Below are positions 1-8,265 of a stretch of 64,000 bases of DNA, piece after piece. Source of the stretch: Rhodopseudomonas boonkerdii. Its GTDB lineage: Bacteria > Pseudomonadota > Alphaproteobacteria > Rhizobiales > Xanthobacteraceae. Position 1 is the first letter of the stretch. Each line of letters starts with the position of its first letter. The DNA is taken from the NCBI RefSeq assembly GCF_021184025.1, contig NZ_CP036537.1:5361001-5425000 (forward strand), written 5' to 3'. A program made the position numbers and the translations under genes. Under the pieces are notes generated by a model. The model saw only the letters and a list, made by a program, of their open reading frames with translations, searched no databases and was not told the DNA's origin.

Positions 1-2
1 CG

Positions 3-95
3 CAGCTTGAAACATTGGCGCAGTCGGCGCTGGCCGGTGCATCCACCGCGCCATCCGGCGGCAGCGGTAGCGGGACGCAGGCTCCGGTATGCTGA
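3..95 (+). CDS. Unknown protein, C-terminal end only
   Basis: An open frame enters from the left edge and ends at TGA 93-95. Only about 30 residues are visible, rich in Gly, Ser and Ala near the end, and they give no family assignment. Its stop overlaps the ATG of the PLD-type gene at 89 by seven bases, which suggests translational coupling. In defence islands a PLD nuclease gene often follows a helicase or methylase gene, but nothing here shows which partner this is. Confidence 0.5.
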   Translation, partial: QLETLAQSALAGASTAPSGGSGSGTQAPVC

Positions 96-1174
96 TCGTC
101 CAGAACGCCGCAGAACCGGCGCGCTTGCGCAATGCTCTCGTCGATATGGTCGCGGCGGGCGCCATCGATATCCGCGCCGCCTCCGCATACGTCACGCTCG
201 GCGGCGCAAACATATTGCTGTCTGCCGTCGCAAATGCCGTGGGGCCGGCCGCATTCGCGGCGATGCCCAAAACCCTTGTGACATCCTTTGATTTCGGCCT
301 TACCGAACCTCAAGCCTTGCAGCATTGGCGCGGGCTGGCGAACGCCACTGTTCTGGTGTCGGGCGCGCAGAGGCTGGCGCAGGGCTCGCTTATGCCGCTG
401 CGCGCCTTTCATCCCAAACTATACGTCTTTGGCACCGATCCCCAAACATGCTGCACGCTGGTCGGCTCGGCGAACCTGACCAGCCGCGGTTTTAGCGTGA
501 ATACCGAGGCGGCATGGGCACAGCAGGGCGTTCCGCGCGCCGATGCCGATGAAGCCTTCGACAAGGCCCGCTTTGAAACGACTGCTCTCACCGACGACTT
601 GCTCGCAGCCTATACCGCCCTGCGACAGGCCCAGCCGCCGCCCCCCGAAATCGAGCAGGAGGCACAGCCTGTAGCAGCACCGGCACCGGTGGCGGGTGCC
701 GCGTTGCCCTTGTTCCGCGTCGCCATTGAAACCGGAGTGATCAACCCCGCCGACTATGCCGCCATGTGGGTTCACGGCGAGGCCCTTCAGGGCGGATCGA
801 GCAACCAACTGGAGCTGCCGCGCGGCGGACACCGGTTCTTCGGCTTCGTGTTCGACCAATACGACTATCCGCATAACTTGATAATCGGTGAGCCCGTCCT
901 CCGCAGCGGCGCGCGCGTGTGGAACGACCGGCGACTGACTTGGCATGGCAATAACAAGATGGAGCGGATGAACCTGCCGACTGCCGCACAGGGCGGGTTC
1001 AATTATGCCGACTCGGCGGTCATGTTCCGCCGCCTGACCAACGATTCCTTCGAGCTGATCGTGACCCCCTGGGAGTCCGACCTTGCACGTTCGTGGCGGC
1101 AGGCCTCGGCACAGCGTCAAACGCTTTTTCGCCTCGGCACGGTGGCCACCAACAGGGTTGTCGGTTTGCTGTAA
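89..1174 (+). CDS. Phospholipase D-like domain nuclease (defence-type)
   Basis: A 361-aa protein with one PLD superfamily active-site region. HPK is at about residues 108-110, followed by GSANLTSRGF at about 126-135 and a Glu near 140, the H-x-K...GS-N...E pattern of PLD-fold phosphodiesterases and nucleases. No second HKD motif is evident, so activity would need a dimer, as in bacterial Nuc and BfiI. There is no signal peptide, so it should be cytoplasmic. It is coupled to the truncated gene before it and converges on the ATPase gene. PLD proteins with this motif spacing are common in restriction and phage-defence loci. A DISARM DrmC role was considered, but the necessary neighbours are not visible. 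Confidence 0.7.
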   Translation: MLIVQNAAEPARLRNALVDMVAAGAIDIRAASAYVTLGGANILLSAVANAVGPAAFAAMPKTLVTSFDFGLTEPQALQHWRGLANATVLVSGAQRLAQGSLMPLRAFHPKLYVFGTDPQTCCTLVGSANLTSRGFSVNTEAAWAQQGVPRADADEAFDKARFETTALTDDLLAAYTALRQAQPPPPEIEQEAQPVAAPAPVAGAALPLFRVAIETGVINPADYAAMWVHGEALQGGSSNQLELPRGGHRFFGFVFDQYDYPHNLIIGEPVLRSGARVWNDRRLTWHGNNKMERMNLPTAAQGGFNYADSAVMFRRLTNDSFELIVTPWESDLARSWRQASAQRQTLFRLGTVATNRVVGLL

Positions 1175-1342
1175 AGCAGCGAATTTAATCGTCTTGTACG
1201 GCTGCCCAGATTGTGGTGCCTCCGCGTGCGCGGACCGGGCTCTATGCCGCCGGATGTGCCGGCTCTACGGAGCCAGCCATGCTGTCTCCGCCCATTCGGG
1301 TGACGATCCCTGGCACGAAGCATTCAGGGCGAACGAGCTTGG

Positions 1343-3961
1343 TCACGGCAAGGCGTTCTGCCGGACCCGGATCGAATCCGCCCAATCCGCAAGAGTCTTG
1401 ATGTCGGCAAGGATGTCGTCGGGCGGCGGCACCGCGCCGTCCCGTGCGCGCGACGGGTCGTGCGCGTCCACGAGGTCGCTGCACTTCTTGAAATTCTTGC
1501 GGAATGTCTCGACATCCGCGTCTTCAATGACAGTCACCCGTTTCAGGTTCTTCGTGTCGATATAGTCCCGGTGGCGGTGGATGACCCCGGCAAAGGCGAC
1601 ATCTTCCAGCCCGCGCTCCCACGTCGCCCGCAGCCGGTCATAGATTTTCACGGCTGCGTCCCGGTATCCTTCTTCATCGTTCGCGTCATACAGATTCCGC
1701 GCCTCTCGCGCCGCCTTTTCCAGCTTATCAACCCGGTCGCGGATACCGGCGTGCTGCCAGGGCAAGCCGTCCGTGACCATGCCCGTCCCGGCTGGCCCTC
1801 GCGACAGGCTGACGAGCTTCATAGGAACAGCCTCGCGGACGGCCTTGTCGTGAAGGTCGTTCACGAACACCATGTCATGGGTGAAGACGATAATCTGGCG
1901 GGTTGCGGATTCTTCGACAAGCCGGTCCGCCACCTTTTCGCGCCAGCGATGATCGAGCGATGTCACCGGGTCATCGAACACCAGCGCAGATTTATGCTGG
2001 GCCGTCGCCAGTTCGGTGAGGAACGCGGCGAGAGCGACGCAGGTTTGCTCACCCTCGCTCAGGACCATGTGGACCTTGGCTTTCGGGTTGGCAAAGAGGC
2101 GCACCTGGTAGTTGGGCGAGCCGTACTGCCCGCCCGAGCGCACGATTTCCACGCGCACTTTCTCCGCTGCGAGACGGACGATTTCCGACTGGAACTGGTC
2201 GCGCATTTTCGGGGTGATGACATTGTCGGCGATATCGTTGCCGAGCTTGGTGATGGCGTTGGTTGCCGTGTCAGTGATGCAGGCGCGGACAATGCGCAGG
2301 TCATCAAGTCGCTTGATTTCTTTCTTTGCGGTTTCGAGAAAGTCGGCAACCGCCGCCCGGTCTGTCAACGAGTCACGTTCGAGGATCAGCCGGTCGCGGC
2401 CCTCAGCGTCGGCCGCTTCGTCAAGTTCCGCAGCATAGGCTTCCAGAGTGGCCGCTAACGCCTCCAGCTCCGCCTTCGGTGACGGCGAAAACGGTGGCAG
2501 GATTAGCGGGTCAGCGGTCGAAAGGGCGCGAAGGCATTTCAGGCGGCGCAAATCCGCGCTGGCGACAAAGCGCAAAACCTTGCGGGCAAGGCCGGGGTTC
2601 TGGAGGGCGATGCGCTGGCGCGCCTGCGCGATCACGCGCACGTCCGGTTGCCGCGCCGTGAATGCGGCAAGAGCCTCGGAATAGTCCTGCTCGGCGCGCG
2701 CCGCTTGTGATTCGGCATCCGCGCGGACGAATGCCTCGAAGCTCCCCAGCCGGTCCTTGGCCTCCGCATGCAGCGCCTGGTGACACAGGACGCAGGCTTC
2801 GTCCCCTGTGGGCGGGAAAGGCGCGCCGGGATAAGCCGTTTGTTCCGAATAGCGGCGGGCGGCCTCCCATAGCGCCCGCCATGTTTCCCCGCCGACACCG
2901 GGAATGGAAAGGCCGTCAAAGGTCTCGCGCGCGGCAAGATCGGCCGCCGCCCGCTTGTCCCGCGCCGCGTCCGCCAGCGTTTTCATCCCGGCCAGCTTTT
3001 CATCCCCATAGGCGGCGGCAAGCCTGTCCAGGGTAGCGATCAGCAGCCGTACATTGCCGGCAAAAAGCCTCTGTTCGGCGGCAGCGTCCGCCGGGTTTTT
3101 CAGCAGGTCTTCGTCAAGGCGTGCCAGCCGCGCCCGCTCGTCGGCGCTCATCTCACCAAGTTTCTCAAGCGCGGCAAGATCGGTGTCATGGCTCAGTGCC
3201 GACATGATCGCGCCGACCGGCGTGGCCGGGTTCCACGTCGGCTTATCGAAGACCGGGTCGCGGACCGCATTGAGCTGGGTTTCTTCAGCACCCAGTTTCT
3301 GCTTGAGCGCCTGGCAAACACCGGCGAGGTCGTCGGGAATATCCAAGCCGAAGGGCCTGAACGCCACTTCGTTCTTTTCCTGCACATGCACCGAGCCGCA
3401 GTCCCGGTCAAAGACGCTGACGGCAGACAGCACCGCGTCCGGCTTGCCGTCGTCGGTCCAGCTGACGGGCGGTGCGGCTACACCGTCCTTGAGAATCGAA
3501 AAAGTGCCGGTCGCTTTGCCGGCGGGCGGCGGGTTGTACGCATCCGGCATGATCTCGCCCGCCTTGCGCGCGCGGCAGGCGCGCTTGAGCACTCGCCCGT
3601 AACCCGACTTGCCGGACCCGTTCGGCCCGTACACGATGGTGAGCCCCGCCGCTTCAAACGGTAGGGACTGGCCGGGGGCAAGCTGGTTTACACCGGCGAT
3701 ATCCCCGACGCTTGCCAGTGCTATCGACTCGCCGCCGGCGGGGGCGGCCGGCAAATGCGCGGCTTCGAGGGCCGCCGGTTCCAACGCAATACCTTCGGCA
3801 CCGTGCTCCTTCTTGCACAGGGCCAGGATGTCCTTCACCCCATCGTCATCGGGCGTTCCGCCGGTCACGATCCGGCGCAGGGCATCGCGTTGCCAAAGCG
3901 GGCGGTCAGCCGACCAGTCGAGTATGGTTTCGAGAACGGTCTTGTTTGCTTTCTTGTTCAT
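1343..3961 (-). CDS. SMC-like AAA_13 ATPase with zinc-hook motif (PrrC/RloC superfamily)
   Basis: An 872-aa P-loop ATPase of the split-ABC type. Walker A GPNGSGKS lies at about residues 112-119, the signature LSEGEQ at about 634-639, Walker B LVFDDPVTSLD at about 660-670 and a switch FTHD at about 693-696. The two halves are separated by a long Ala/Glu/Arg-rich, probably coiled-coil insert carrying CVLC at about 390-393, like the Rad50/RloC zinc hook. This layout fits the AAA_13 family that includes the anticodon nucleases PrrC and RloC. The C-terminal 170 residues contain a conserved Trp-Glu-Arg helix, but no confident anticodon-nuclease triad was recognised. The start was set at the first Met before the conserved N-terminus; the frame stays open far upstream into the divergent promoter region. 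Confidence 0.75.
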   Translation of the reverse strand: MNKKANKTVLETILDWSADRPLWQRDALRRIVTGGTPDDDGVKDILALCKKEHGAEGIALEPAALEAAHLPAAPAGGESIALASVGDIAGVNQLAPGQSLPFEAAGLTIVYGPNGSGKSGYGRVLKRACRARKAGEIMPDAYNPPPAGKATGTFSILKDGVAAPPVSWTDDGKPDAVLSAVSVFDRDCGSVHVQEKNEVAFRPFGLDIPDDLAGVCQALKQKLGAEETQLNAVRDPVFDKPTWNPATPVGAIMSALSHDTDLAALEKLGEMSADERARLARLDEDLLKNPADAAAEQRLFAGNVRLLIATLDRLAAAYGDEKLAGMKTLADAARDKRAAADLAARETFDGLSIPGVGGETWRALWEAARRYSEQTAYPGAPFPPTGDEACVLCHQALHAEAKDRLGSFEAFVRADAESQAARAEQDYSEALAAFTARQPDVRVIAQARQRIALQNPGLARKVLRFVASADLRRLKCLRALSTADPLILPPFSPSPKAELEALAATLEAYAAELDEAADAEGRDRLILERDSLTDRAAVADFLETAKKEIKRLDDLRIVRACITDTATNAITKLGNDIADNVITPKMRDQFQSEIVRLAAEKVRVEIVRSGGQYGSPNYQVRLFANPKAKVHMVLSEGEQTCVALAAFLTELATAQHKSALVFDDPVTSLDHRWREKVADRLVEESATRQIIVFTHDMVFVNDLHDKAVREAVPMKLVSLSRGPAGTGMVTDGLPWQHAGIRDRVDKLEKAAREARNLYDANDEEGYRDAAVKIYDRLRATWERGLEDVAFAGVIHRHRDYIDTKNLKRVTVIEDADVETFRKNFKKCSDLVDAHDPSRARDGAVPPPDDILADIKTLADWADSIRVRQNALP

Positions 3962-4189
3962 TCTGTTGCCCCCGGTACCCGGCCCTTTCCCCGTATAGTT
4001 GATAGCGCCGAAAGCCCGCCAATATTGTCTCAGTAACAGGCCGCATCCACGCCCGCGCAGGATAGCATGTAACCTGCGGCAGTGCCCGGTCAGGGGCCAG
4101 GTGGGCGCTGCCCTCCCACTCTCGGGCCGGGGTTCTGCCGCTCGGGCTTCGCAATATGATGGCAGCAGGATTCTGACGAGGTTCAGCAC
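3962..4189. promoter_or_regulatory. Divergent intergenic region of defence genes
   Basis: The space between the ATPase gene (leftward) and the 71-aa gene (rightward) should hold both promoters. No well-conserved -35/-10 pair was found. Open frames crossing it on both strands have no recognisable protein features. Confidence 0.35.
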
Positions 4190-4405
4190 ATGCCGGAAAT
4201 GGATGATAGCGGGCGGCATGAGGTCTTGCACATGGCATCCTTCCTGAGTCGCGCGGTTGCCAGCGAGCTTTGCGAACACGCGCAAGTGCAGGCGAATCCC
4301 GAATGGAAGGCACTGGCCGACTCGGCAGCGGAATCTCTTTGGGCGCTCTATCAGGCGGTCGGCGGGACACATCTTGGGGACGATGGCACCATATCCAGGG
4401 AATAA
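4190..4405 (+). CDS. Small hypothetical protein of the defence cluster (71 aa)
   Basis: A 71-residue acidic, helical protein with the core HEVLHMASFLSRAV followed by an NPEW segment and LWALYQAVGG. The regular amphipathic pattern and normal codon usage suggest a real gene rather than a chance frame. I recall similar short proteins near sporadically distributed defence genes but cannot name a family. It lies 107 bp upstream of the TIGR04141 gene, on the same strand, and divergent from the zinc-hook ATPase. It could be an inhibitor, adaptor or immunity partner; that is guesswork. Confidence 0.5.
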   Translation: MPEMDDSGRHEVLHMASFLSRAVASELCEHAQVQANPEWKALADSAAESLWALYQAVGGTHLGDDGTISRE

Positions 4406-4512
4406 GCCTGCAATACTTAGGCTTGTGTCGCTCGTCATTGACATGCGTCCCCGTCTTCTTTCTGCTATCGCAGGTTTAAGAAGCGAGATGTTGATCGCGC
4501 GCCGGGGGCGGC

Positions 4513-6156
4513 ATGGCAAAGAGCAGGGCTTTCTCGATATACCTTCTCAAGGAAGGCTATGATGCTGCCAACGCGCTGCGGGAGGACCATGCGCTCGATG
4601 ACGATATCGGCGCGCAGGGCCTGCCGGAAGGCGCAACGCTGTTCGTGCTGGATAGCGACCCGCGCCCGCCATGGTGGAAGTCATATTTCAACGTCGAGAA
4701 AAACCTGACGCAGGTCAACAAGGGTGCCCTGGTGTTTCTGCCGGTCGGCGGGCGGTGTTTCGCGCTCTCCTTCGGCCATGTCGCCCATAACTTGATCGAC
4801 TCCAGCTACGAATATGATTTTGGGCTGCGGGTAACATTGAACAGCCTTGACCCGCACAAGCTTAAAAGCACCGACACGCTCGATCCCGGTGCGGCCAAGC
4901 GCCAGCGGACGCAGCTTCCGATCGAGTCTGAGCTGACGCTGTTCGATTTCGACCGTGACAGCACGATCTTGCGCAGCTTGACCGGCAAGGTCCGCGATGA
5001 GCACAAGGAACTGTTCCGGCACGCCACAGGCGGCAGTAATTTGCGTATCAGCACGGATGTCGAGGCCGACCGGCTGGCGGCGCTGTGCGAGAAGCTGCTC
5101 GATCTATATCAGAGCGAGGAATACAAGGCCGCTTTCCCGGACATCCAGAACATCATGCCGGTCCGTGATCCGGCGCAGATCGAGGCGCTGAACGGCCAAC
5201 TCCTAGCGGCCTTTCGCGCGCGCAATCCCGACCTCAACCTCACGGTTCCGGAAATCATCAACTACAGCGACAACCTCTACGCCGCCTTCGCCGGAGCCGG
5301 GCGCAGCCGCGTCTATGACGATGTCTATATCGGGCGGTACTACGAGTATCTGGATGAACATGGGATCGACCTGAATGCTCTGGGCGTCGAGGATTTGCGC
5401 CGTCACGCGCTGGTCCTGACCGACGAGGACGGAAACAGCCGCGACCGCTACAGCATCTTCAAGAGCCTGGTCTTCGACACGACGCTGGAGGACGCGCAAG
5501 GCGAAACCTTCCATCTTTGCGAAGGCAATTGGTACCGCATCGACGATACCTATATCGCGCGGCTTAGCGCCTATCTCGATCCGCTATGCGCGGACAGCGA
5601 TCTCCCGCCCTACGATCATCCGAGCGAGGGCGAATACAATGCGGCCGTTGGGGCGGGGGACGCGGCTATCGCCTGCCTTGATACAAAGAATATCAGCCCG
5701 GATGGGCAAAGCGCGGTGGAGCCTTGCGACCTGCTGGCGGTCCGCGACGGCGTCGCTGCCTTCTATCATGTCAAAGTCTCGACGCTCTCGGCTCAGTTGA
5801 GCCATCTGTTCAATCAGGGCGTAAACGCCATCGAATTGATGCGGCTGGAACCGCAGGCCGTTGACAAGCTGGAGGCGCTTATCCGGGAAGTGCTTGCCGA
5901 TGGCGATGCGGATGCGATGGTCACGCTCGTTCGTGACCGGAAATGCCGCATCGTCTTCGGCATCGTGACCCGGAAAGACCCCGCCGGGCGGTCGCTGAAC
6001 CTGCCCTTGTTCTCCCGCATCAGCCTTATGCGCGGCATGAAGGCGCTCCAGCTTATGGACGTTCCGGGGCGTGTGATTTTCATCGCGGACCAGGTTGTGG
6101 CAGCGGAAGGCCGCAAGAAGAAGCGGAATAAGAAGGACGTGCCTGATGAGGTGTAA
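4513..6156 (+). CDS. TIGR04141/DUF6119 sporadically distributed protein
   Basis: A 547-aa protein. It opens with a strand containing FSIYLLKEGYD, has ALSFGHVAHNLI at about residue 80, and then FGLRVTLNSLDPHKLK, the order typical of the TIGR04141 (DUF6119) family. The family is named for its patchy spread and sits in defence and mobile islands; its biochemical role was not established to my knowledge. The C-terminal half contains CDLLAVRDGVAAFYHVKVS, an acidic-residue and lysine arrangement that could be a degenerate PD-(D/E)XK nuclease core (D...h-x-K); this is inference. The last 15 residues are strongly basic. The ATG follows a purine-poor leader, so the start is moderately certain. Confidence 0.75.
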   Translation: MAKSRAFSIYLLKEGYDAANALREDHALDDDIGAQGLPEGATLFVLDSDPRPPWWKSYFNVEKNLTQVNKGALVFLPVGGRCFALSFGHVAHNLIDSSYEYDFGLRVTLNSLDPHKLKSTDTLDPGAAKRQRTQLPIESELTLFDFDRDSTILRSLTGKVRDEHKELFRHATGGSNLRISTDVEADRLAALCEKLLDLYQSEEYKAAFPDIQNIMPVRDPAQIEALNGQLLAAFRARNPDLNLTVPEIINYSDNLYAAFAGAGRSRVYDDVYIGRYYEYLDEHGIDLNALGVEDLRRHALVLTDEDGNSRDRYSIFKSLVFDTTLEDAQGETFHLCEGNWYRIDDTYIARLSAYLDPLCADSDLPPYDHPSEGEYNAAVGAGDAAIACLDTKNISPDGQSAVEPCDLLAVRDGVAAFYHVKVSTLSAQLSHLFNQGVNAIELMRLEPQAVDKLEALIREVLADGDADAMVTLVRDRKCRIVFGIVTRKDPAGRSLNLPLFSRISLMRGMKALQLMDVPGRVIFIADQVVAAEGRKKKRNKKDVPDEV

Positions 6157-6734
6157 TTGGCAGCCGCCTCCGATAAACGGCCCTTAAAAACCCTACGGGA
6201 GTGGTGGGGTGCTCTGGCGATCTTAGAACACCAAAAAATTCCGTAGTGATCCCACTTTTTCATACTTCGATTCTGTACAGTTGAGACTGCCAAGCGGTCC
6301 AAAACAGCCGCAGTTATGAGATCTATGTCGGAGCGTATAATCGGCGGTTATCTCAGGTGGAGCTATACCGCCCGGCTGGTGGTGCGGGAACCGTAACTTC
6401 AGGCGCACCGCTAGAACCTCGCTATCATGTTGATAACTAAAGAGATAGCAGATCAATTTGTGCGGTAATCGGCGGTGTTTGGCGGGACGTGCGAGATACC
6501 GATGAGCACTACGTTTGCTCTATAGCCCTCCAAAATGAAACATGAAGATCGGCCGAAACCCGCTGAAATCAAGCGGGTTTCAGCCGCTTACATTTGATTT
6601 CGCGTTTTACGCACGCTTGTTCGCCAGAGCCACGTTCCCATCGACAGCGTAAGGAGGGACCGGCATCATAGGCACATTGCCACGCGAAGGAGCAAAACAA
6701 GAGCAAACCGCGCCAGCCGTAAAGGAGCAGAGTC
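6157..6734. other. 578-bp gene-free region between defence island and ICE backbone
   Basis: This stretch is more AT-rich than its surroundings and has no open frame with recognisable content. It holds one strong hairpin (6555-6581) and, just before the next gene, a clear AGGAG Shine-Dalgarno sequence. It looks like a junction where cargo meets the conserved backbone, but no repeat bordering an insertion was seen. Confidence 0.5.
6555..6581. terminator. Strong hairpin, possible bidirectional terminator
   Basis: A perfect 10-bp stem (GAAACCCGCT paired with AGCGGGTTTC) with a 7-nt loop. It is not followed by a clear T-run, so it may instead be a transcription barrier or a protein site. It separates the defence island from the membrane-protein gene. 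Confidence 0.4.
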
Positions 6735-7160
6735 ATGGCCGTTGTGATGCTGATGAGCGTTATCCTGATCGCGATGCTTTGCGTCGCGGCCTATACGCTT
6801 GCGGTCTATGCGCTGCCCTTCATGCTCGGATTGACGGCCGCGCAGTTCGCCTATCACACCGGCTCCGGCTTGATCGGCGCGGGATTGGTCGGCTTGGTCG
6901 CGGCCGGCGCAGCCTTTGGCATCCTGGCGCTTCTCTTTGACTCGCTACGCTCCCCGATCCTGCGCCTCGTCGTGGCGCTGATCTTCGCAGCGCCCGCCGC
7001 CGTGGCCGGCTATGCGCTTGTCCACGGCGTCACCAAGGAATCGGTCCCGTCCGAAATCTGGCGGCAAATCTTCTGCATCATCGGCGGCGGCTTTGTCGGG
7101 ATTTCGGCCTTGCTGCGACTAGCAGCACCTTCGGCCGGTGGAGCTGCGCCCGTTCGCTAA
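6735..7160 (+). CDS. Small integral membrane protein (hypothetical)
   Basis: A 141-aa hydrophobic protein with about four membrane segments: an N-terminal one starting MAVVMLMSVILIAML, a Gly/Ala-rich one around residues 44-66, one around 74-92 and one near 112-128. AGGAG lies 9 bp before the ATG, so the start is firm. It belongs to no family I recognise by name. Similar small membrane proteins lie next to ardA in related ICEs, so it may help establishment or entry exclusion; that is inference. A terminator-like hairpin follows 25 bp downstream. Confidence 0.55.
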   Translation: MAVVMLMSVILIAMLCVAAYTLAVYALPFMLGLTAAQFAYHTGSGLIGAGLVGLVAAGAAFGILALLFDSLRSPILRLVVALIFAAPAAVAGYALVHGVTKESVPSEIWRQIFCIIGGGFVGISALLRLAAPSAGGAAPVR

Positions 7161-7184
7161 ACCAACGACATGATGTCAAACTGA

Positions 7185-7204
7185 CCCGGCGCTAAAGCGC
7201 CGGG
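7185..7204 (+). terminator. Terminator-like hairpin after membrane-protein gene
   Basis: A perfect 9-bp inverted repeat (CCCGGCGCT / AGCGCCGGG) with a two-base centre, followed by GCTTTGTC. It begins 24 bp after the stop codon of the membrane protein. Confidence 0.5.
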
Positions 7205-7504
7205 GCTTTGTCACTGGCGGCCCTCCGGCTCACTACGGCGCTATTTGGGAGCGCGTTCGCCTCCGGGCCGGCGCGGCTGCCGCCGCGTTCTGCTCGATAG
7301 GTTGCTAAGGGCTTTGCCCTCGCGCCAGCAAGGTAAGTGGAACCGTCCGGGGCGGTATCCCCAGCCTTCCGCGCTTCGCTTGTGCAGGCCGGGTGATCCC
7401 CTCCACCCCGGCCGCCCTTGCTCGTTGCTACCCCAGTCTCGGCGACGGCCAGAAGGTCAGCGCGGCGCACCGCTTCGCTGACCTTTAGACCGAGGATCAG
7501 AGAC
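7205..7504 (+). promoter_or_regulatory. Long GC-rich leader of ardA
   Basis: About 300 bases without a plausible gene lie before ardA and include several GC-rich stem-loops. The last one, at 7453-7485, pairs AAGGTCAGCG with CGCTGACCTT across 13 nt and ends 19 nt before the ATG, so it could mask or expose the ribosome-binding region. Confidence 0.45.
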
Positions 7505-8032
7505 ATGACCAACGCAGCCACCAACATCCCCCGCATCTATGTCGCCTGCCTTGCAGCCTACAACAACGGCCATCTGCATGGTGCATGGATCGACGCGGAT
7601 CAGGACGCCGACCAGATCAGGGACGAGATTTCCGCGATGCTCGCGCGTTCACCGATCAGGGGCGCGGAGGAATATGCCATCCATGATTATGAGAGCTTCG
7701 AGGGCGTCACCATTCAGGAATATGCCGGCATCGAGAAGGTCGCCCGCATGGGCGCTTTCATCGCCGAGCATGGCGCACTCGGCGCGGGCTTGCTGGAGCA
7801 ATTCGTCGGCGACATCGACCAAGCGGAAACAACCTTGCAGGATTGCTATCATGGCCAGTTCGCCAGCCTTGCCGACTACATGGAGGAGCTGACTGCCGAG
7901 AGCGTCACGATCCCCGACGCCCTGCGCTACTATATTGATTGGGATGCGATGGCGCGCGATGCCGAAATGGGCGGCGAGTTCTTCACGATCGAAACCGCCC
8001 GCGACGAGGTGCATGTCTTTTCCAAATGCTAA
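7505..8032 (+). CDS. ardA: Antirestriction protein ArdA
   Basis: A 175-aa acidic protein with ArdA family features: an N-terminal IYVACLAAYNNGHLHGAWID, a central EEYAIHDYE segment and a C-terminal acidic helix ending near FFTIETARDEVHVF. ArdA mimics the bent DNA bound by type I restriction enzymes and protects DNA entering by conjugation. The ATG at 7505 is chosen because the conserved N-terminus starts right after it; the frame upstream reads through the leader without conserved content. It is likely expressed early after transfer. A stem-loop in the leader and a hairpin just after the stop frame it as a single-gene unit. Confidence 0.9.
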   Translation: MTNAATNIPRIYVACLAAYNNGHLHGAWIDADQDADQIRDEISAMLARSPIRGAEEYAIHDYESFEGVTIQEYAGIEKVARMGAFIAEHGALGAGLLEQFVGDIDQAETTLQDCYHGQFASLADYMEELTAESVTIPDALRYYIDWDAMARDAEMGGEFFTIETARDEVHVFSKC

Positions 8033-8041
8033 GACTATGAG

Positions 8042-8071
8042 TTGCTTTGCCTGTCTTTGCGGGCAAAGCAA
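8042..8071 (+). terminator. Hairpin terminator after ardA
   Basis: A 10-bp perfect stem (TTGCTTTGCC / GGCAAAGCAA) with a 10-nt loop, starting nine bases after the ardA stop. No strong T-tract follows. Confidence 0.5.
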
Positions 8072-8265
8072 TCTGCCGCATCATCGGCATATCGGATTTG
8101 CAGGATGGTAAAATCTTTCAAATGAAGTTAAGAAGAAAGTAATAATAAACGTCCGCTCTAAGCGAACAACGTTCCAGATTATTCCAGCTATTTCCAGTGT
8201 TGGCGATTTCGGAGACTCTCTATCCGGGCGTTGTCTCGCGCGCTCGTGAGTAGAGAGGGTGCGCC
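8072..8265 (+). promoter_or_regulatory. AT-rich promoter region of the FseA-like gene
   Basis: An unusually AT-rich stretch (about 8,100-8,150, including AAGTAATAATAAA) interrupts the GC-rich surroundings just before the DUF6499 gene. It is the best place for a promoter of the regulatory cluster. No specific operator was identified. Confidence 0.35.

Noticed and set aside
419-1120. 233-codon antisense frame in the PLD gene
   Set aside because: No recognisable motif; the PLD motif is on the opposite strand.
1460-2458. 332-codon frame antisense to the zinc-hook ATPase
   Set aside because: The ATPase strand carries all conserved motifs.
1-6156. DISARM defence system
   Set aside because: Only a PLD protein would match; no DrmA/DrmB helicase or methylase is visible in the window.
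6223-6456. 77-codon minus-strand frame in the gene-free region
   Set aside because: No conserved content, no ribosome-binding site and atypical composition.
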